The notes beneath the pieces were generated by a model. It saw nothing but the letters and a program-made list of their open reading frames with translations. It did no database searches and was not told the origin of the DNA. Positions 13,601 through 28,200 of a DNA stretch of 64,000 bases are shown here, piece by piece. Each line of letters starts with the position of its first letter. The stretch's first letter is position 1. The stretch lies in contig BROG01000486.1 of assembly GCA_030159075.1 (NCBI GenBank), positions 310,001 to 374,000 on the forward strand, written 5' to 3'. The stretch comes from Atrina japonica (taxonomy: Eukaryota; Mollusca; Bivalvia; Pterioida; Pinnidae). The translations under genes were made by a program, and so were the position numbers.

Positions 13601-15714
13601 ATTGTTGGAATTCTAAGATATAATTTGCCCACTGTCCTGTACTTAATGTGCATATAATTGACTTGTTAAGTTAACATTGAGCTCTCTATAAAATTGTAAA
13701 AGTTATCAGATGCTATGAGGTGTTGCTTATGATGTTAACTTTGATTTCACATCATTTTATTGTTCCTAATGTAATATGATTTATATTTCATTGGCAGTAT
13801 GCAGTAAAAGAATGCCATATAGAATAGCTATGTCAGTCATGTGCTTCTGTATTTTGGAAATAGTTTCTGGTACATGATCAGAATGGAAGCATGTTTCATT
13901 TAAGGCAATGAACAGTGATTATTTTGGAATCTTATTTAATGAAAGTAATTTCCCAAAACTGCTGTAATTACAGGCAGTTTATGATAATAAAAAAAATTGA
14001 TTGGCAGTGGGTGTGAATGAAATCAAACTACATATATTTCATGTTTTTAATTTTTTTTTAAATATCTACAGGGAAGTTTTGATTTTTTTGTTTTGTTTCA
14101 CAGAACAACAATCCTCAAATAAGGAAAAAAAAACATTTTTATCTCTTGGTTGTAACTATGGTAACAAAGTTGTGTCAGGTCTGTAGTCTATATTTTATGT
14201 GTTGGGAGAATTTTTTTTTAAAGATTTTTTTCTTCCAAGGAAAGCATGGGTGAAAAACAACTTTTCTATCAGTGACTTTTAAAATTGTAATCAATTCTAG
14301 ATAAATAGAAAAATATAATATGCACACTTAAGATATTTTATCCTTTTTGTGGAATGTAATGAAGTCAGAATTATTAAAAAAAAAATTAAGTAAAAAAAGT
14401 TATAGACTCAGTAATGTTTTTTTTTGGACTCCTTCGAAAAACTATAAATTTGGTATTGTTAATAACATTTACTACCTAAATTTGATCAGTTACATCAATG
14501 GAAGAATGCTTTATTTTGATTTTTTAGTAATTTTCATAGTAATAGTAAAGCAACGCTTGCTTTTCACCATCAAAGATTAGAAATTGAATATCATTCCTTG
14601 CTTCCTATAGGGGAAAATGAGTTAAAATAGTATTAGATTAATAGTGATAATTAAATTTTAAAGACCAAAACTCTTACTATTTTGACACGTAAGAATGTGA
14701 AAGTGCAGCTTAACCAGCAAAAATCATAGTTTATCACACGTCATAAGATGAAAGAAATTTGGTTTATGATGTCACCATTTAGAAACATTGATGAAATTAG
14801 CATTATAAAACCATCGTTCATTTTTGGTCTGTTTTAAAATCCCGCCAGTGATCAGTTTTATATGTGCAAAGATAGTTATTGTGATTTTTTTAAAGTTAGA
14901 AGTGAAGCAAAATGAAAATATACAGTTTCTTCTTGTGATGGGTCACATTACAGTATGTTGATGTTTACACATATAATATGTTACATACCTATTGTCATTG
15001 ATAGTATCAAATATATTTGTAAAAGTAACCTCCTCCTTCTCCATTGAATTAGTTGTGGCAAGATTTCTTTGTTCAGGTAGTAATATCGTGGTGCAATAAA
15101 GATCTTGTCAAACATCTTCAGTCTCTTCATTTCAGGGATATATTTTATTTAATAGAATAAGAACAGTGACATTTGATGAACATTCAGTCTATTTCTTGAA
15201 AAAAGAAATTATATCTATTGCACAATAAGAGTTACTGAACTGTAAAAGGAGCTAATTGTATATGGGATATATTAACTACAAGAGTTTGAATTATTTTATT
15301 ACTCATAAACTATTAGGAATGTGTATAATTATGTATTTAATATGCAATAGGACAGAAAACAATATCAGCATATATCAACTTTTATTAAAACCGAGTAGCC
15401 TAAACCATATTATGAAATGTTTTTTGTATACCTTGATGTTAATACATTGTAAGATTGTAGTTTGTAATGACTTGGGTATGTGATGCTGCTTTCATGAATG
15501 ATAATGATAAAATAATTTTTATGATTGTTTTTAAGTTAATACTTCTCCAATACAGTAAGATTTGGATGTTAGATTTGTTGTAAGCGTTATAGTACTGCAT
15601 ACTGTCTGGAAGCTGTTCATTTGCCTCAGATGTTTAGATTTTTATACCAGACATAAAATAATATTCACAACATTATCCTGTGTTGTTTTCTAATATTTCA
15701 ATACTTGAGAAGGC

Positions 15715-15817
15715 TGGTGGTCTCTTACTGTGTACATTGTAACTGCGTTTTATACTCCACCATTAAAAAACTAGCTGCCACCATATAACTGAAAATTTGT
15801 TGAATGTGGTATAAAAA
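15715..15817 (+). mobile_element. tRNA-derived SINE, 3' fragment
   Basis: It has the shared SINE body and 3' end, GCTGCCACCATATAACTGAA, followed by TTGTTGAATGTGGTATAAAAAC. The same 3' end occurs near 26.8, 34.85, 36.29, 42.7 and 57.3 kb. The tRNA-like head is missing here. Confidence 0.6.
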
Positions 15818-16059
15818 CAAAATTCTAATACTTAAAAATGTGAGTGAATTAAAATCATTTTCCTTAGTTCTATTTTAAAACAACTATTTAGAAATGATTT
15901 GTCTGACGTATGTACTCAATGAAATCTTGTAAACTTTTGCACATTCTGTGGACTATCTTTCTAAATTGGTTTTTGAAGTTTACAGCGTCATTTCCTTCTT
16001 TGTTCAAGGTCAACAACAAACTGCAAAGTAAAAATGTTGCTACTTAGAAATAAATTTTT

Positions 16060-16145
16060 AATATAAAAAATATCAGATACCAAAGTATAAATCTTCCGGC
16101 TGTCCAGGATATAGGTACAAATCTGGTAAAAAAAATGGACAAACA
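16060..16145 (-). mobile_element. Penelope-like retroelement 3' tail fragment
   Basis: ATATCAGATACCAAAGTATA.. ..GGACAAACAC is the conserved 3' tail of the element that carries the reverse transcriptase at 21.3-23.7 kb, here in reverse orientation. The same tail recurs near 31.3, 37.65, 49.6 and 52.8 kb. Confidence 0.6.
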
Positions 16146-17639
16146 CAGCTCTTGCAAACAAAAATTAATATCGGATGATGTTGATTTAAATATATGGATT
16201 TTGACAAGAAATGATGCAAACATTATTTTGTGGCAGGTTTTTGAAAAACATTGGTTTTACATAGAAAGCCGTGGGAAAATGGCAATAGTTGACTCACTTT
16301 TGGTACGGTGCTGTATGGCCACAGATAAGAAAATGACAAAACACCCTTGTTTTGAAACTTAACCAGTATTGATTATTGGTTGAACAGTCCCTGGTCTCGA
16401 CCCGGATTCACCAAATTTATTCAGTACTGGAGCTCAATTAATTTTTCATGATTTAAGACAAACACACGAAATTTATTTTGTAACTGGACATGTTTTATAT
16501 TGATAGCTGATAATTGTAAAATGTAAATAATGATTAAATTTATTGCTCATTTGAAAAAAACTTCAGAAATATTAAAATATTGTTTGAGTACATACTCAAA
16601 TTTTTTAGTATCGTACTCGTCGTTTTTATTCATTTTTACAAGGTTATCTTTAGTGTGACGCAAAACTCTATTTGAATAATGAAAAATGACACGTTTCATA
16701 TTCACTGAAACTGTGATGTTTTACAAATAACTGTATAGTTAAAATAATGAAATAAAAGTTGAGTATTGAGTAAATTTGGTGACTTTATGCACTGGTCACC
16801 CAAATACAAAATTATCACACTGAACTTCAAATGGCAGTACGAACGGTAATCACTGGAAGTTTACTCCTCTATGACACCTGTATTTTTACCTGCGGTTCAT
16901 ATTTGTGTAGAATATCAGAAAACTTTTAACATGTTTGTATGTGTACAGTAAGGTCTGAATCGCCAGATCGGCACAAGTAGGGTTCAAAATATATAGTTTT
17001 TACTGTCTTTTTCGTGTACCAAGATGAATATGTAAAAATGTATTATAGTATAAAACTTGTAAATCAGTTTGCATACGTGTGAATGAATATTATGACGTTT
17101 TATTTGAAAACTAATAGTCGAATAGATTTTTTGATGTATCAAAGACATGGAATTATCAAATATAAAATACTTTGTTCATTGACCGAAATTTTAAACAAGG
17201 GTTATGCTCCGATAGTGATCTTATCAAGAACTCGTAGTAGATAAGATATTGTTTTAAACAGTATTGTTAAATGGCACTTCAAGAGTAGTTGGTAGCTAAA
17301 TGGCATATATACATATGTGTATTTCTGCCAGGTTGTCACCTCCAACAACGGAGAGCAAAATCATGAAAAAGTAAGTAGACTTTTGAAATTTGTTAACAAA
17401 ACCGAGAATCTTAAAACAATCTTGGACTCAAGTTTTAAATTTCCACTTTTTCGTACCTAAACTTATTTTGACATAGTATTTAATATTGGAATAGTTGACA
17501 CAAGTTTGATATGTTAAATACAGGTTTTTAATTTAAACTTTTTAAATTCTAGGATCACTTCTGCCCCCATCTTTACATTAAGTGCACTTAGTATAGAAAG
17601 TTTTATATTTATAAACTTTTTTAAAACAAAAAAAATTGA

Positions 17640-18460
17640 ACTTTTGTGTTATTAATTTATAAATATTATAAACATACTACCAAAGTTATAATGCTCAAGA
17701 CGATATCGTTTCTTTCAATTAGACTTCATCAGTTGAGCTCTAACTTAAAAGTTATGTGTATTTTCTAAAGAGAAAGTGGTATTATACAAGGCCAGATAAT
17801 ATCTCTAAAAGTATAGCCAAAATCCGTCTAAGAGTAACCACTGTAGGAGTGTATCCTCGTCACAATTGGTACAGACGTCTCAACAACCGTCAACGAAAAG
17901 GCAACTCAACATTTCACTTAGTGAAACAGAGTAGTTGCAAACATATAAGATGAACCGCTGGTACCGAAATACCAGGTACTAGGTTTATGTATACCCTCAG
18001 GGACTCAAACGGTCCACCAGCAGTGGCAACGACGTAGTGGTTATAAATATTACAAACATACTACCAAAGTTATAATGCTCAAGACGATATCGTTTCTGTC
18101 AATTAGACTTCATCAGTTGAGCTCCAATTTAAAAGTTATGTGTATTTTCTAAAGAGAAAGTGGTATTATACAAGGCCTGATAATATCTCTAAAAGTATAG
18201 CCAAAATCCGTGTAAGAGTAACCACTGTTAAAAATGACTATCTTAGCTTTAGACTAAATTTGAATTTAAATGATGTTAACAGTGCCAAATATTACTTTAG
18301 TATAAGATGAACAGCTGGTACCGAAATACCAGGTACTAGGTTTATGTATACCCTCGGGGACTCAAACGGTCCACCAGCAGTGGCAACGATCTAGTGGTTA
18401 TAAATATTATAATCATACTACCAAAGTTATAATGCTCAAGACTATAATTATATCTGTGCT
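17640..18460 (+). repeat. Tandem 360-390 bp repeat, two copies plus a partial third
   Basis: The landmark CCAAAGTTATAATGCTCAAG recurs near 17680, 18064 and 18421 (periods about 384 and 357). Each unit carries ACTTCATCAGTTGAGCTC, AGAGAAAGTGGTAT, CAAAATCCGTSTAAGAGTAA, CTGGTACCGAAATACCAGGT and CGGTCCACCAGCAGTGGCAA. The middle of the first unit is replaced by a retroelement fragment (17852-17945). Single copies lie at 27.4, 43.4 (+), 13.3, 32.75 and 53.4 kb (-). The origin is unknown; a satellite-bearing non-autonomous element is possible. Confidence 0.85.
17852..17945 (-). mobile_element. Penelope-like RT fragment nested in tandem repeat
   Basis: ACAATTGGTACAGACGTCTC and AACGAAAAGGCAACTCAACA match 31515-31600, which encodes the last residues of the reverse transcriptase (SLSEMLSCLFVGG) on the reverse strand. 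It interrupts repeat unit 1 exactly where unit 2 is continuous. Confidence 0.75.
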
Positions 18461-19266
<806 letters not shown>

Positions 19267-19744
19267 ATGCTGTCTAAACTGGCTAAATCGTTATTCTTCG
19301 ATTTAGTTATTAAAGCGATATAAGCTGTCACAATGATTATTTTTGTCCCCTGACATATAGTCGAGAATATGATAAAATGTGTGTTCAAATACATTATCAA
19401 ACACGTGAACGTTTTATTTGTTTTATTAGAATTTAAGTTTTCCCGTACCTTAAAAAATCCAGCTGTATTTCTGTATGCAATGATCTTTCAGATATACACT
19501 TTCGTCATATCAAATGTACTTTATAATTCGGTTACAGGGATCTCGGTCCTTTACGCGCTCAAACTACGTGTTTCATACTTACTTTTAAAATACAGGACGT
19601 GATTTTTATTGGAAAGTGCATGTATTATGTAAACTATATGCTTTTAAACGCTATTTTTAATACCTGAAGAAAATCGGATGAATATATGAATAAATATATC
19701 AGGTTACTAAAAGAATGTTTTCCGATGTTTAATGTTACCCTGAA

Positions 19745-20135
19745 TGCTGACATAACATAATCTTCAGGATGATCTACAAATCTGGTGAATATTGAACACA
19801 GACGGATCACTGGAAATCCAGAGGTAGGATCGGGTGTCTTGGAGGAGTAAGCATCCCCCGTTGACCGGTCTCACCTAATATGAGTCCACAGTCGAATTCA
19901 GATGAAATAGGTGAGGAAGAAATCCTCATCATAACCGGTACAGGTGACGCAACAACCGCTGTTACAAGGCAATTATACCGAACGTAAAACTTGTGTCGTG
20001 GAAAGTTGCTGGTATCCCTGTGACCACTGATCAGTAAGAAGTTTGCCTTTGTATATGAAATGTTCATAATTTAAACACGCCAATGCATATCCCTTGTGAT
20101 ATATAAACACCATACGAAGGTGACAGCGGGATCTT
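19745..20135 (-). mobile_element. Penelope-like retroelement, 3' tail and RT C-terminus
   Basis: The conserved tail (CTGGAAATCCAGAGGTAGGA, GGAGGAGTAAGCATCCCC) is followed, on the reverse strand, by RT C-terminal codons resembling CLNYEHFIYKGKLLTDQWSQGY. These align with TTYEDFIYRGKLLTDKLLTQGY in the copy at 31.6 kb. Stops and frameshifts are present, so this is a 5'-truncated relic ending near a CA microsatellite. Confidence 0.75.
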
Positions 20136-20140
20136 GATAC

Positions 20141-20141
<1 letters not shown>

Positions 20142-20211
<70 letters not shown>

Positions 20212-20229
20212 TATATATATATATATATA
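20142..20229. repeat. (CA)n(TA)n microsatellite
   Basis: About 65 bp of CA followed by about 20 bp of TA. Confidence 0.97.
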
Positions 20230-20396
20230 GTCGAATCCGGATATATTGAATCCGAAAGGGAATGAATTTTTCTTTCAACCAAACGGTATTCAAACTAACC
20301 TGGTTATAATGGTTATAAAGACACTTTCCCGGGGAGTCAAAATCATTTCAAATTAAGCGAGATTTCTATGTAACTGGGTTCAATATTAGTGGGTTG

Positions 20397-20438
20397 CATT
20401 GTATGTATGTATGTATGTATGTATGTATGTATGTATGA
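20397..20438. repeat. (TATG)n microsatellite
   Basis: Ten or so uninterrupted GTAT tetranucleotides. Confidence 0.95.
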
Positions 20439-21269
20439 AAGAGAATGGATTGTAATAGTATTTTATTCTATGTTCCCAGCTAAACCTTTTGGGTGAATGA
20501 TTTTGTTTTACACATTGGAATACGTTCATGTCTAGATATTTTATGTATCACGGTTTACTTTTGACAAACGATTCTTTCTCCTCCATGGATACCTGGGTTA
20601 CCTGGGCCTGATGACATAAACTTAAGAATTACTTAAGTCTAAAAAAAATACTCAAATGCATCTAATCCTGAAATCTGATTTGCTGAGAAGGTCAGTTTGA
20701 GAATATCTCAGAGTTGGATACATTCTCAAGTTTTATGGTGACGGGCCCTGATCTTGTCTCTGGGTTGCCTTTCAGAGGTCCAGATGTGTCCAAATTTGCC
20801 ATATTTCAATTTTACCGCCTTCATATATTGATTATGTTTAAGTCTTATGTTGCAAATATGTTTTGTCAATTAAGCATGTTATGTACTTTAATCATTGCTA
20901 GTGGTCCTATTTTTCTCTTCATCGCGAATTGTAACATGGTTTGTAAGGGATGTTTATCTATGACCCAGATAGATCTATATCACAAAATACTTGAGTTGAT
21001 ATTTTGATAAAAGAACCCGTTTTTGTGACATATTTATACACTTTATTGTTTGCTCTTTTGATCCTATATTTTAATCAGTTGTAATCAGTTCTATTTAAAT
21101 ATATCATAACTAATTAAACACAATGTACAATCGTGGAATTATTTCAGTTAAATATCTTTTTATAGTAAACGACTTGCTGACTGCATAACGTGTTTTTAAA
21201 TAATTTTAATATATTCATTTAATTTTTTAACCACCTCTGCGGCTTCTACGCAATAAGATTTTTCATATA

Positions 21270-23695
21270 TTTCATTTTCAGATGACAAGTTTTTGACACA
21301 GGGATATAAAAAGTTGTCAACGTTCCACAAATTTTACGGTCTTGTTTGTGATTACTCTTCTTTACTAAATGAAATGTTGGGTTACTTGTTCGATATCTGC
21401 TGTTGAGTCTGATGACTGTTTTGAACAGAAACGTCTATTTCTAAAACTTAAATTTACAAATAAAGGTATAGACGCTTTAAACATTGGCAATGTTCTTAAT
21501 CACAAAAACATTCAGTCCTTTGTTTCGCCTTATTTTAAACTGAAGACCACGCACTGCATTTCATTAAGCTACACACCTAGCATCAAAGCTATTCAATTAC
21601 AAACGAGTTTTGCAGTGCCTAGACATCAACCATCTTCTACACATCACCGTTATATGTTCTTGTGCATCATCTCCCTTCAAATATAATCCTATTGGGCATG
21701 TCATTACCGGCGAAGTTTCTATTGTTGAAAATGAGAACCTAAAAAATCTTATTTCAAAAGGTACTAAATACCGCGAAGCCCGTTCCTTTAATTGGCGTCA
21801 GAATTTCAGTTTAGTGATGAATTCTGTCGAAGATTATGCCAGACGATGGGCCAAATATAAAAACGTGGAACCAGACACTTTGTCTGAATGGCTAAAAGCT
21901 GTGCGATGGTTATTAAAATTTCGTATTCGAAAACTTGAAGAACTCTTTGAAAACACGTTATCCCTCTGTATTTAGTGATCCAGAAGTAATAATTGAACTG
22001 GATAGATAACATGACCAATATGTACTGGTCCCAGTAGACAAAACCTCAAATTATACAGTTTGTGTTTGCAAGGCACATTACTATAATTGTTTATTAGAAG
22101 AGCTAGGATTTAATACGAATTCTGGAAATCCTGCATACACACGTAGATCACTTTCAAAAGACGAGATCCTTCAAAATCACGTGTCCGTATTACGCTCTTT
22201 TGATATACCTACAAACGAGACTGACTTTGAGCTACCGTATTTATACTGTATACCTAAACTTCATAAAACCCCATATAAGCAGATGTACATAGCAGGATCC
22301 AGCAAATATTCTACCAAACCTTTATCTTTACTCCTTACCAAGATATTGGCAGCCGTTAAGAATAAACTTCAGCAGAACTGGACAGTTGCTTATTCCATCA
22401 GCGATGTAAATCGGATGTGAATACTTAAAAATTCTAAACAACTTTTAGAAAATTTTCTCAAATTCACAGCATCAAAACATACGACTTCTCTACTCTTTAT
22501 ACAACTATTCCATATAAAAAATTAAAAAAAGACTTTAAAGCATTATAGACAACTGTTTTTTCACTAAAGATGGTAATCAAAAATTGAAATATCTAGTGAT
22601 TGGTTATCATGATACTTATTTTGTGAATCACCACTCTGATTATACACATAAACACACTGAAGTTGAAATAAACAACATGCTGGAATTTCTAATAGACAAT
22701 GTATTTCTAATGTTTGGAGACGTTGTCTTTCAACAAACTGTCCTATGGGAACCAATTGTACCCCTTTATTGGCCGACCTGTTCCTTTATTCATACGAAGC
22801 AGACTTCATTCAGAAACTGCTGAATCAAAAGAAAAAGCTAACGGTGTCCTTTGATTTAACATTTAGATATATCGGCGACGCTTTGTCAATAAATAATGAC
22901 AATTTTCATACATATGTCAATGCTATATATCCCAGCGAACTAGAAATTAAAGATACAACATAATCAAGCACACACGCTTCATACTTAGACATTTTACTTA
23001 ATATAGACACAGGCGAGAAAACTGGCATCTAACCTATACGACAAACGCGACGATATCGGCTTTCCCATCGTAGATTTTCCACATTTAAGTAGTAACATCC
23101 CATAGTCATATGTAGTTTATATTTCACAAAAGATCCGATATGCCAGGGCGTGTTCAACATATGAAGATTTCATATACAGATGTAAACTACTCAATGACAC
23201 AGGGATATCGATATCCGATCCGCAAATTTTATGGTCGATATAATAGTTTTGTTTGCGATTACTCTGCTTCACTGGGTGAAATGTTGAGTTGCCTTTTCGT
23301 TGGCGGTTCTTGAGACGTCTGTACCAATTGTGACGAGGATTTGTTCCTCACGTATTTCATTTGGACTTGACTGTTGACTCACGGTGGGTGTGACCGGTTG
23401 ACAGGGGATGCTTACTCCTCCATGGCACCTGACCCCACCTCTTGGTTTCCAGAGGTCCGTGTTTGTCAATTTTTGCCGGATTTGTATCTGTGTCCTGGAC
23501 ATCCTACAGATTTATACTTTGGTACCTGAGATGTTTTATATTATTTCAACTGAATTTGACCGGTCAGCAGGGAAAACTTACTATTCTTTGGCACCTGGCC
23601 AAACCTCTGGATTTCCAGAGATCAGTGTTTGTTCAGTGTTCACCAGATTTGTATATGTATCCTGAAGATTAATGCTTTGGTATCTGAGATTTTTA
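21270..23695 (+). pseudogene. Penelope-like retroelement with broken reverse transcriptase
   Basis: Longest copy of a retroelement whose reverse transcriptase looks Penelope-like (family call is inference). In order: a stray RT C-terminal piece (about 21281-21405, DKFLTQGYKKLSTFHKFYG); an N-terminal region (from about 21427) with KFTNKGIDALNIGNVLNHKN; the conserved block YREARSFNWRQNF (21772-21810); LYCIPKLHKTPYKQ (22240-22290); the palm motif PMGTNC-PLLADLFLYSYEA (about 22743-22802); the catalytic box read as RYIGDALSINN (22867-22899), where the usual first Asp is Gly; and remnants of the C-terminus to about 23310. Many frameshifts and stops break it. The 3' tail (GGCACCTG..CCAGAGGTCC) occurs twice, near 23425 and 23600. 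It is inactive. Confidence 0.8.
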
Positions 23696-23704
23696 TATAC
23701 TGAC

Positions 23705-23945
23705 CGCTGGGGGGGGGGGGGTCTAGTGGTAGATCATTCAACTTGTAAACAAAAGATCCCGAGTTCTATTCACGATACCGGGTCATGCCATGACAATAAC
23801 CGTTCCTATCCCAAGAGCACAGCATAGGAATGAAAGTCGGGGACCTTTTGGACTAGACTTAAAACAGGAGTCCCAAGGCAGTAAAAGAATCCCTGCTTAC
23901 TTTACGTCAGCCCATAGCACAGGTCGGCAACACAACAGTTCACAT
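23705..23945 (+). mobile_element. tRNA-derived SINE or relic
   Basis: After a run of G, GTCTAGTGGTAGATCATTCA.. resembles a pol III box A and ..GAGTTCTATTC, 35 nt later, resembles a degenerate box B, as in a tRNA head. The remaining body (to ..GGTCGGCAACACAACAG) is unlike the other SINE family here. Confidence 0.5.
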
Positions 23946-24563
<618 letters not shown>

Positions 24564-24989
24564 ATGAAATTGTAAATCAAATTAATAAATAGTAAAATAG
24601 AAATAAATTTCGTGTACATGTATTTGAAATTGTTAATTCTCATAAAACATACAACAGTTTAATTTTCAGGATAGTGTGTTCTTAGCATTGAACGAAATAC
24701 GTCCCGAACAGATGTAAATAAACAGCTAGTCGAAATGCAGAAAAACGTAAGTACCAACAGAAAGAAAATAATTCATGACCAGGAATTGAAAGTGAATTCT
24801 TCTCCCATCATCAGTCACATTATTAACACATAAAACAGACAACTGGTCTACGCTTACATACATTTAGACTTTCAATATCTTAATATGGATTTACGTCGGT
24901 CGGTCGTGATGGTGATGTTTCCGACCTTTTTGCCCCGATCTCTCCTGAATTTCGTAGATGTCTATGTTTCTCCTTTGGCCATTGTCCGT

Positions 24990-25105
<116 letters not shown>

Positions 25106-25190
25106 TATTGTTATTCATTTAGTCATGGTTTATCATTATTGTATATCGTCTTGCACTAGTTTCAGAGAAGAGATGATTTAAATGTGACAG

Positions 25191-25280
25191 GATGGTCCTT
25201 CGGTAAAGATATTAGCGATCATTTCGAGAAAGACGCACTGACGCCGAGACGGACTTCACAGAACCTTTCTCATTCAAGAG
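25191..25280 (+). CDS. Caspase A, linker exon 1 (first recognised)
   Basis: GTGACAG acceptor and GAG/GTAAAT donor, phase 1 in and out, 90 nt. Reads WSFGKDISDHFEKDALTPRR.. and joins in frame to the next exon. There is no Met, so it is not the start. The other two frames carry stops. Confidence 0.55.
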
Positions 25281-28200
25281 GTAAATAGCACTAAATGTGT
25301 TTTGTTATGTCAGGATATCGACGTAACGTTCGCAAATTTTACTTGCGATTTAACGGAATTGTTTGCCAATATAAATGCACCAATTTCTGTTGCGTTTCTG
25401 GGTTATTCCACCTTTTTGTAAGGTCGACAGGGTTTTTTTATTTTCAAGCGGTCGGCGGTTTATCCAACATTGAGTGTGTTTGCATAATACTATATTACCA
25501 AACAGAACTTGTTACCCTATTTTTGTGTCTCATATTTATACATTGCAACGACTGGTTAAATACAACTGTATTTAATCTTTATTTTCTGAATTCAGATTTG
25601 CTGGAATTTAAAGCTGTGAACAATAAAAAGAAATATTTGCCACCACTCCAGATACAGACGGACGAAATACGAGGTAATCTGAAATATTCTGAATCGGCAC
25701 TGAATTATTTATTGCGTCTTTAATACATTTGGGAGTTTCGAATTAAGTTACTATAATTTCAGTACCGTTTGATGTATTTTGTCATTATCTGTACAGCTAG
25801 ATAGTTCCCGTTCAACGGTTTGTTAACATCGACAAAATATCCTTTGACTACGAACAACAAGACCAATGCTAACTTTTTACTCAGAGAAACATTTAAAGAC
25901 GCCAAGCAAACAATACCAAACATTTTTATCATTTATTTGCAGTAAAAAGTGAAAGACCATCCCCCAGAAGACCAAAAAAGACATTGAATTTCCTCATGAA
26001 AAGCAGTAAGTTGACAAAGCTACTAATTTTGTAGAGGTAGTACAGTTGACGCGTTGTTTTCTCAATAAATGTTATTCTTAACAAAACCTTTTTGTGTACA
26101 GTAGGTTCCCGTCCAGTATCTCAACCTTCCATTCCATCAATTTCTACACCAGTTTCGAGCGACATTCATATAAATGGTAGCTTCTACTTCCCAGCACAGA
26201 TGAAACACATACACACATGGCATGAGTCAGTTCAAAAGTCTCTGAAGCAAAGTAAGTATTCTTTAATCCTCCATAGCACCTGATACCTATCAGTTAATAA
26301 ATGTTATTATTGACTTAAGGACTTTGTAACAGTTAACACTTTGATATCTGCAATTTTTATAATAACATGATATTGGAGTTATTTAACCCAGAGATTGCCA
26401 TGGACTACACTTGCAGAGTTATCATTTAATAAATTTACTTATGTTTCTACTTATCAATTTATTTATCCATCCTTCCCGACATCTGGTCCCAATCCGTTTA
26501 GGATTCACGATTGTTTTTCATGTTGAGACCACTTGTATATCTAATTTGTCGTATTTAATGGACTTAAAGTTTCGATTATCCATTTGTATTTCTTCATTTT
26601 TACTTATTAAAGAGATCCGTGACAGACGGGAATTCGCGTCTTCTAAGAATTCCTTTAGAAGCCCACGGGAATCGACATCCAGAGAACTCGGTTCGTATAG
26701 TAAATGTTATTACATGAGATATTTTCAAAATCAAAGATTCAACTATCTTCTCCAGCTAATAAACGTCATCATTTGGTTGTGCGTTTGTTTGTTTTATTCT
26801 TGTTTTACGCCAAAGGCAACAATTTCTCAGTTATATGGTGATGGCCAGCTTTTAAAGGAGGGGGAAAGAAACAGGATACAATGTACTTGGAAAGAGACCA
26901 CCACCAGCCTTAAACAAATGCACTGTCCATTTTTCTCACAGTCAGCTTAGGTTCCAGCGAGGCACAAACCTGCGCTGGGAAAAGGTGAGAGATTTCGAAG
27001 TTTTAAAGCGCCATGCTCAAATTATTTGCAATTTTATGAATGATGATTGTGGTACACTAGAAAAAATATATGTTCCTCGGAATTCAAATCATTGATAAAA
27101 TAGGTCAGATCTTTTTATAATGGTTAGTCTTAGGCGGATTTGACAATACATGCAGATTTAGAATTTGTCCTTGTCTCATACCACTTTTTATCTTTCGGAA
27201 GTTTAAATATATTTAATAATATGGACAAGGACATATTCTTAATATGAATTTATTTTCAAATCTAAAAGTAGAAAGGTCTGACTTATTTTATCAATATTTG
27301 CTCCACAATATAATATGATACAGTTGAAATTGATTTTAATGAGGTTGAAATTTCATCATTGTTATTGTGTTCATTATTTGAAATATTTTGTCAATTGGAC
27401 TTCATCAGTTGAGCTCCAATTTAAAATGCATATTTATTTTCTAGAGAGAAAGTGGTATCATAAAGGGCCAAATAATAAATCTAAAAATTAGCCGAAATCC
27501 GTCTAAGAGTAACCACTGTAAAAAGTTTACTATCTTAGCTTTAGAAAACTTTGGAATTTAAGTGGTGTTATCAATGCCAAATATTACTTTAGTATAAGAT
27601 TATCAGCTGGTACCGAAATACCGGGTATTAGGTTTATGTATACCCTCGGGGATTCAAACGGTCCACCAGCAGTGGAACTGAACTTTATTCTACAAATTTT
27701 TATGAACATGTTTGAAAAATAATAATACATATACTTGAAAATGTCTGACTATTCCGATTATCTCCATTTCAGGCAGGGAAATTATAATCGAGATTTTATG
27801 ACTTGATGTTTAATTACTGTTAACTAATTATCTTCAGTATTCAAGTTTGCAAGACTAGATTTTTGTCTTTTTGGCAGGATTCATAGAAGAAGATGCTTTA
27901 AATCAAACTCAATCATCGTACAAAGAAATAAAGTTAAACGTTCCACATTTACTAGTAAATGACAGACTCCAGTCAAAAAGTGAGTACAGGTGTAATAATA
28001 CTAAACATATGCCCGGAAATATACGCAGGTACACCCATATTTCCCGATGTTTTATATATGCCATTTAAGTACATGGAAGCATTCTACCTAGATTATATAG
28101 GACATTGCATGTACTTAATTCAACGACATTTTATATCATCTTCGTGTGGTATGATGTATTGCTATTAAGAACAAAGAGATCAGGCAACCTTCTGGATATA

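Noticed and set aside
17332..17370. 39-nt open segment with good splice sites (VVTSNNGEQNHEK)
   Set aside because: No recognisable protein and no neighbouring exon to join. It is too short to support alone.
20714..20800. Possible further retroelement tail (CCTGATCTTGTCTCTGG..TTCAGAGGTCC)
   Set aside because: Partial similarity to the 3' tail, too weak to call.
24670..24747. Candidate 5' exon of caspase A (TTTTCAG acceptor, AAAAAC/GTAAGT donor)
   Set aside because: The only frame compatible with the next exon has a TAA and no later Met. It could only be untranslated, which I cannot support.
26411..26612. N-terminal part of a 179-codon open frame
   Set aside because: It is intronic sequence running into the candidate linker exon at 26613; the later part runs into a SINE.
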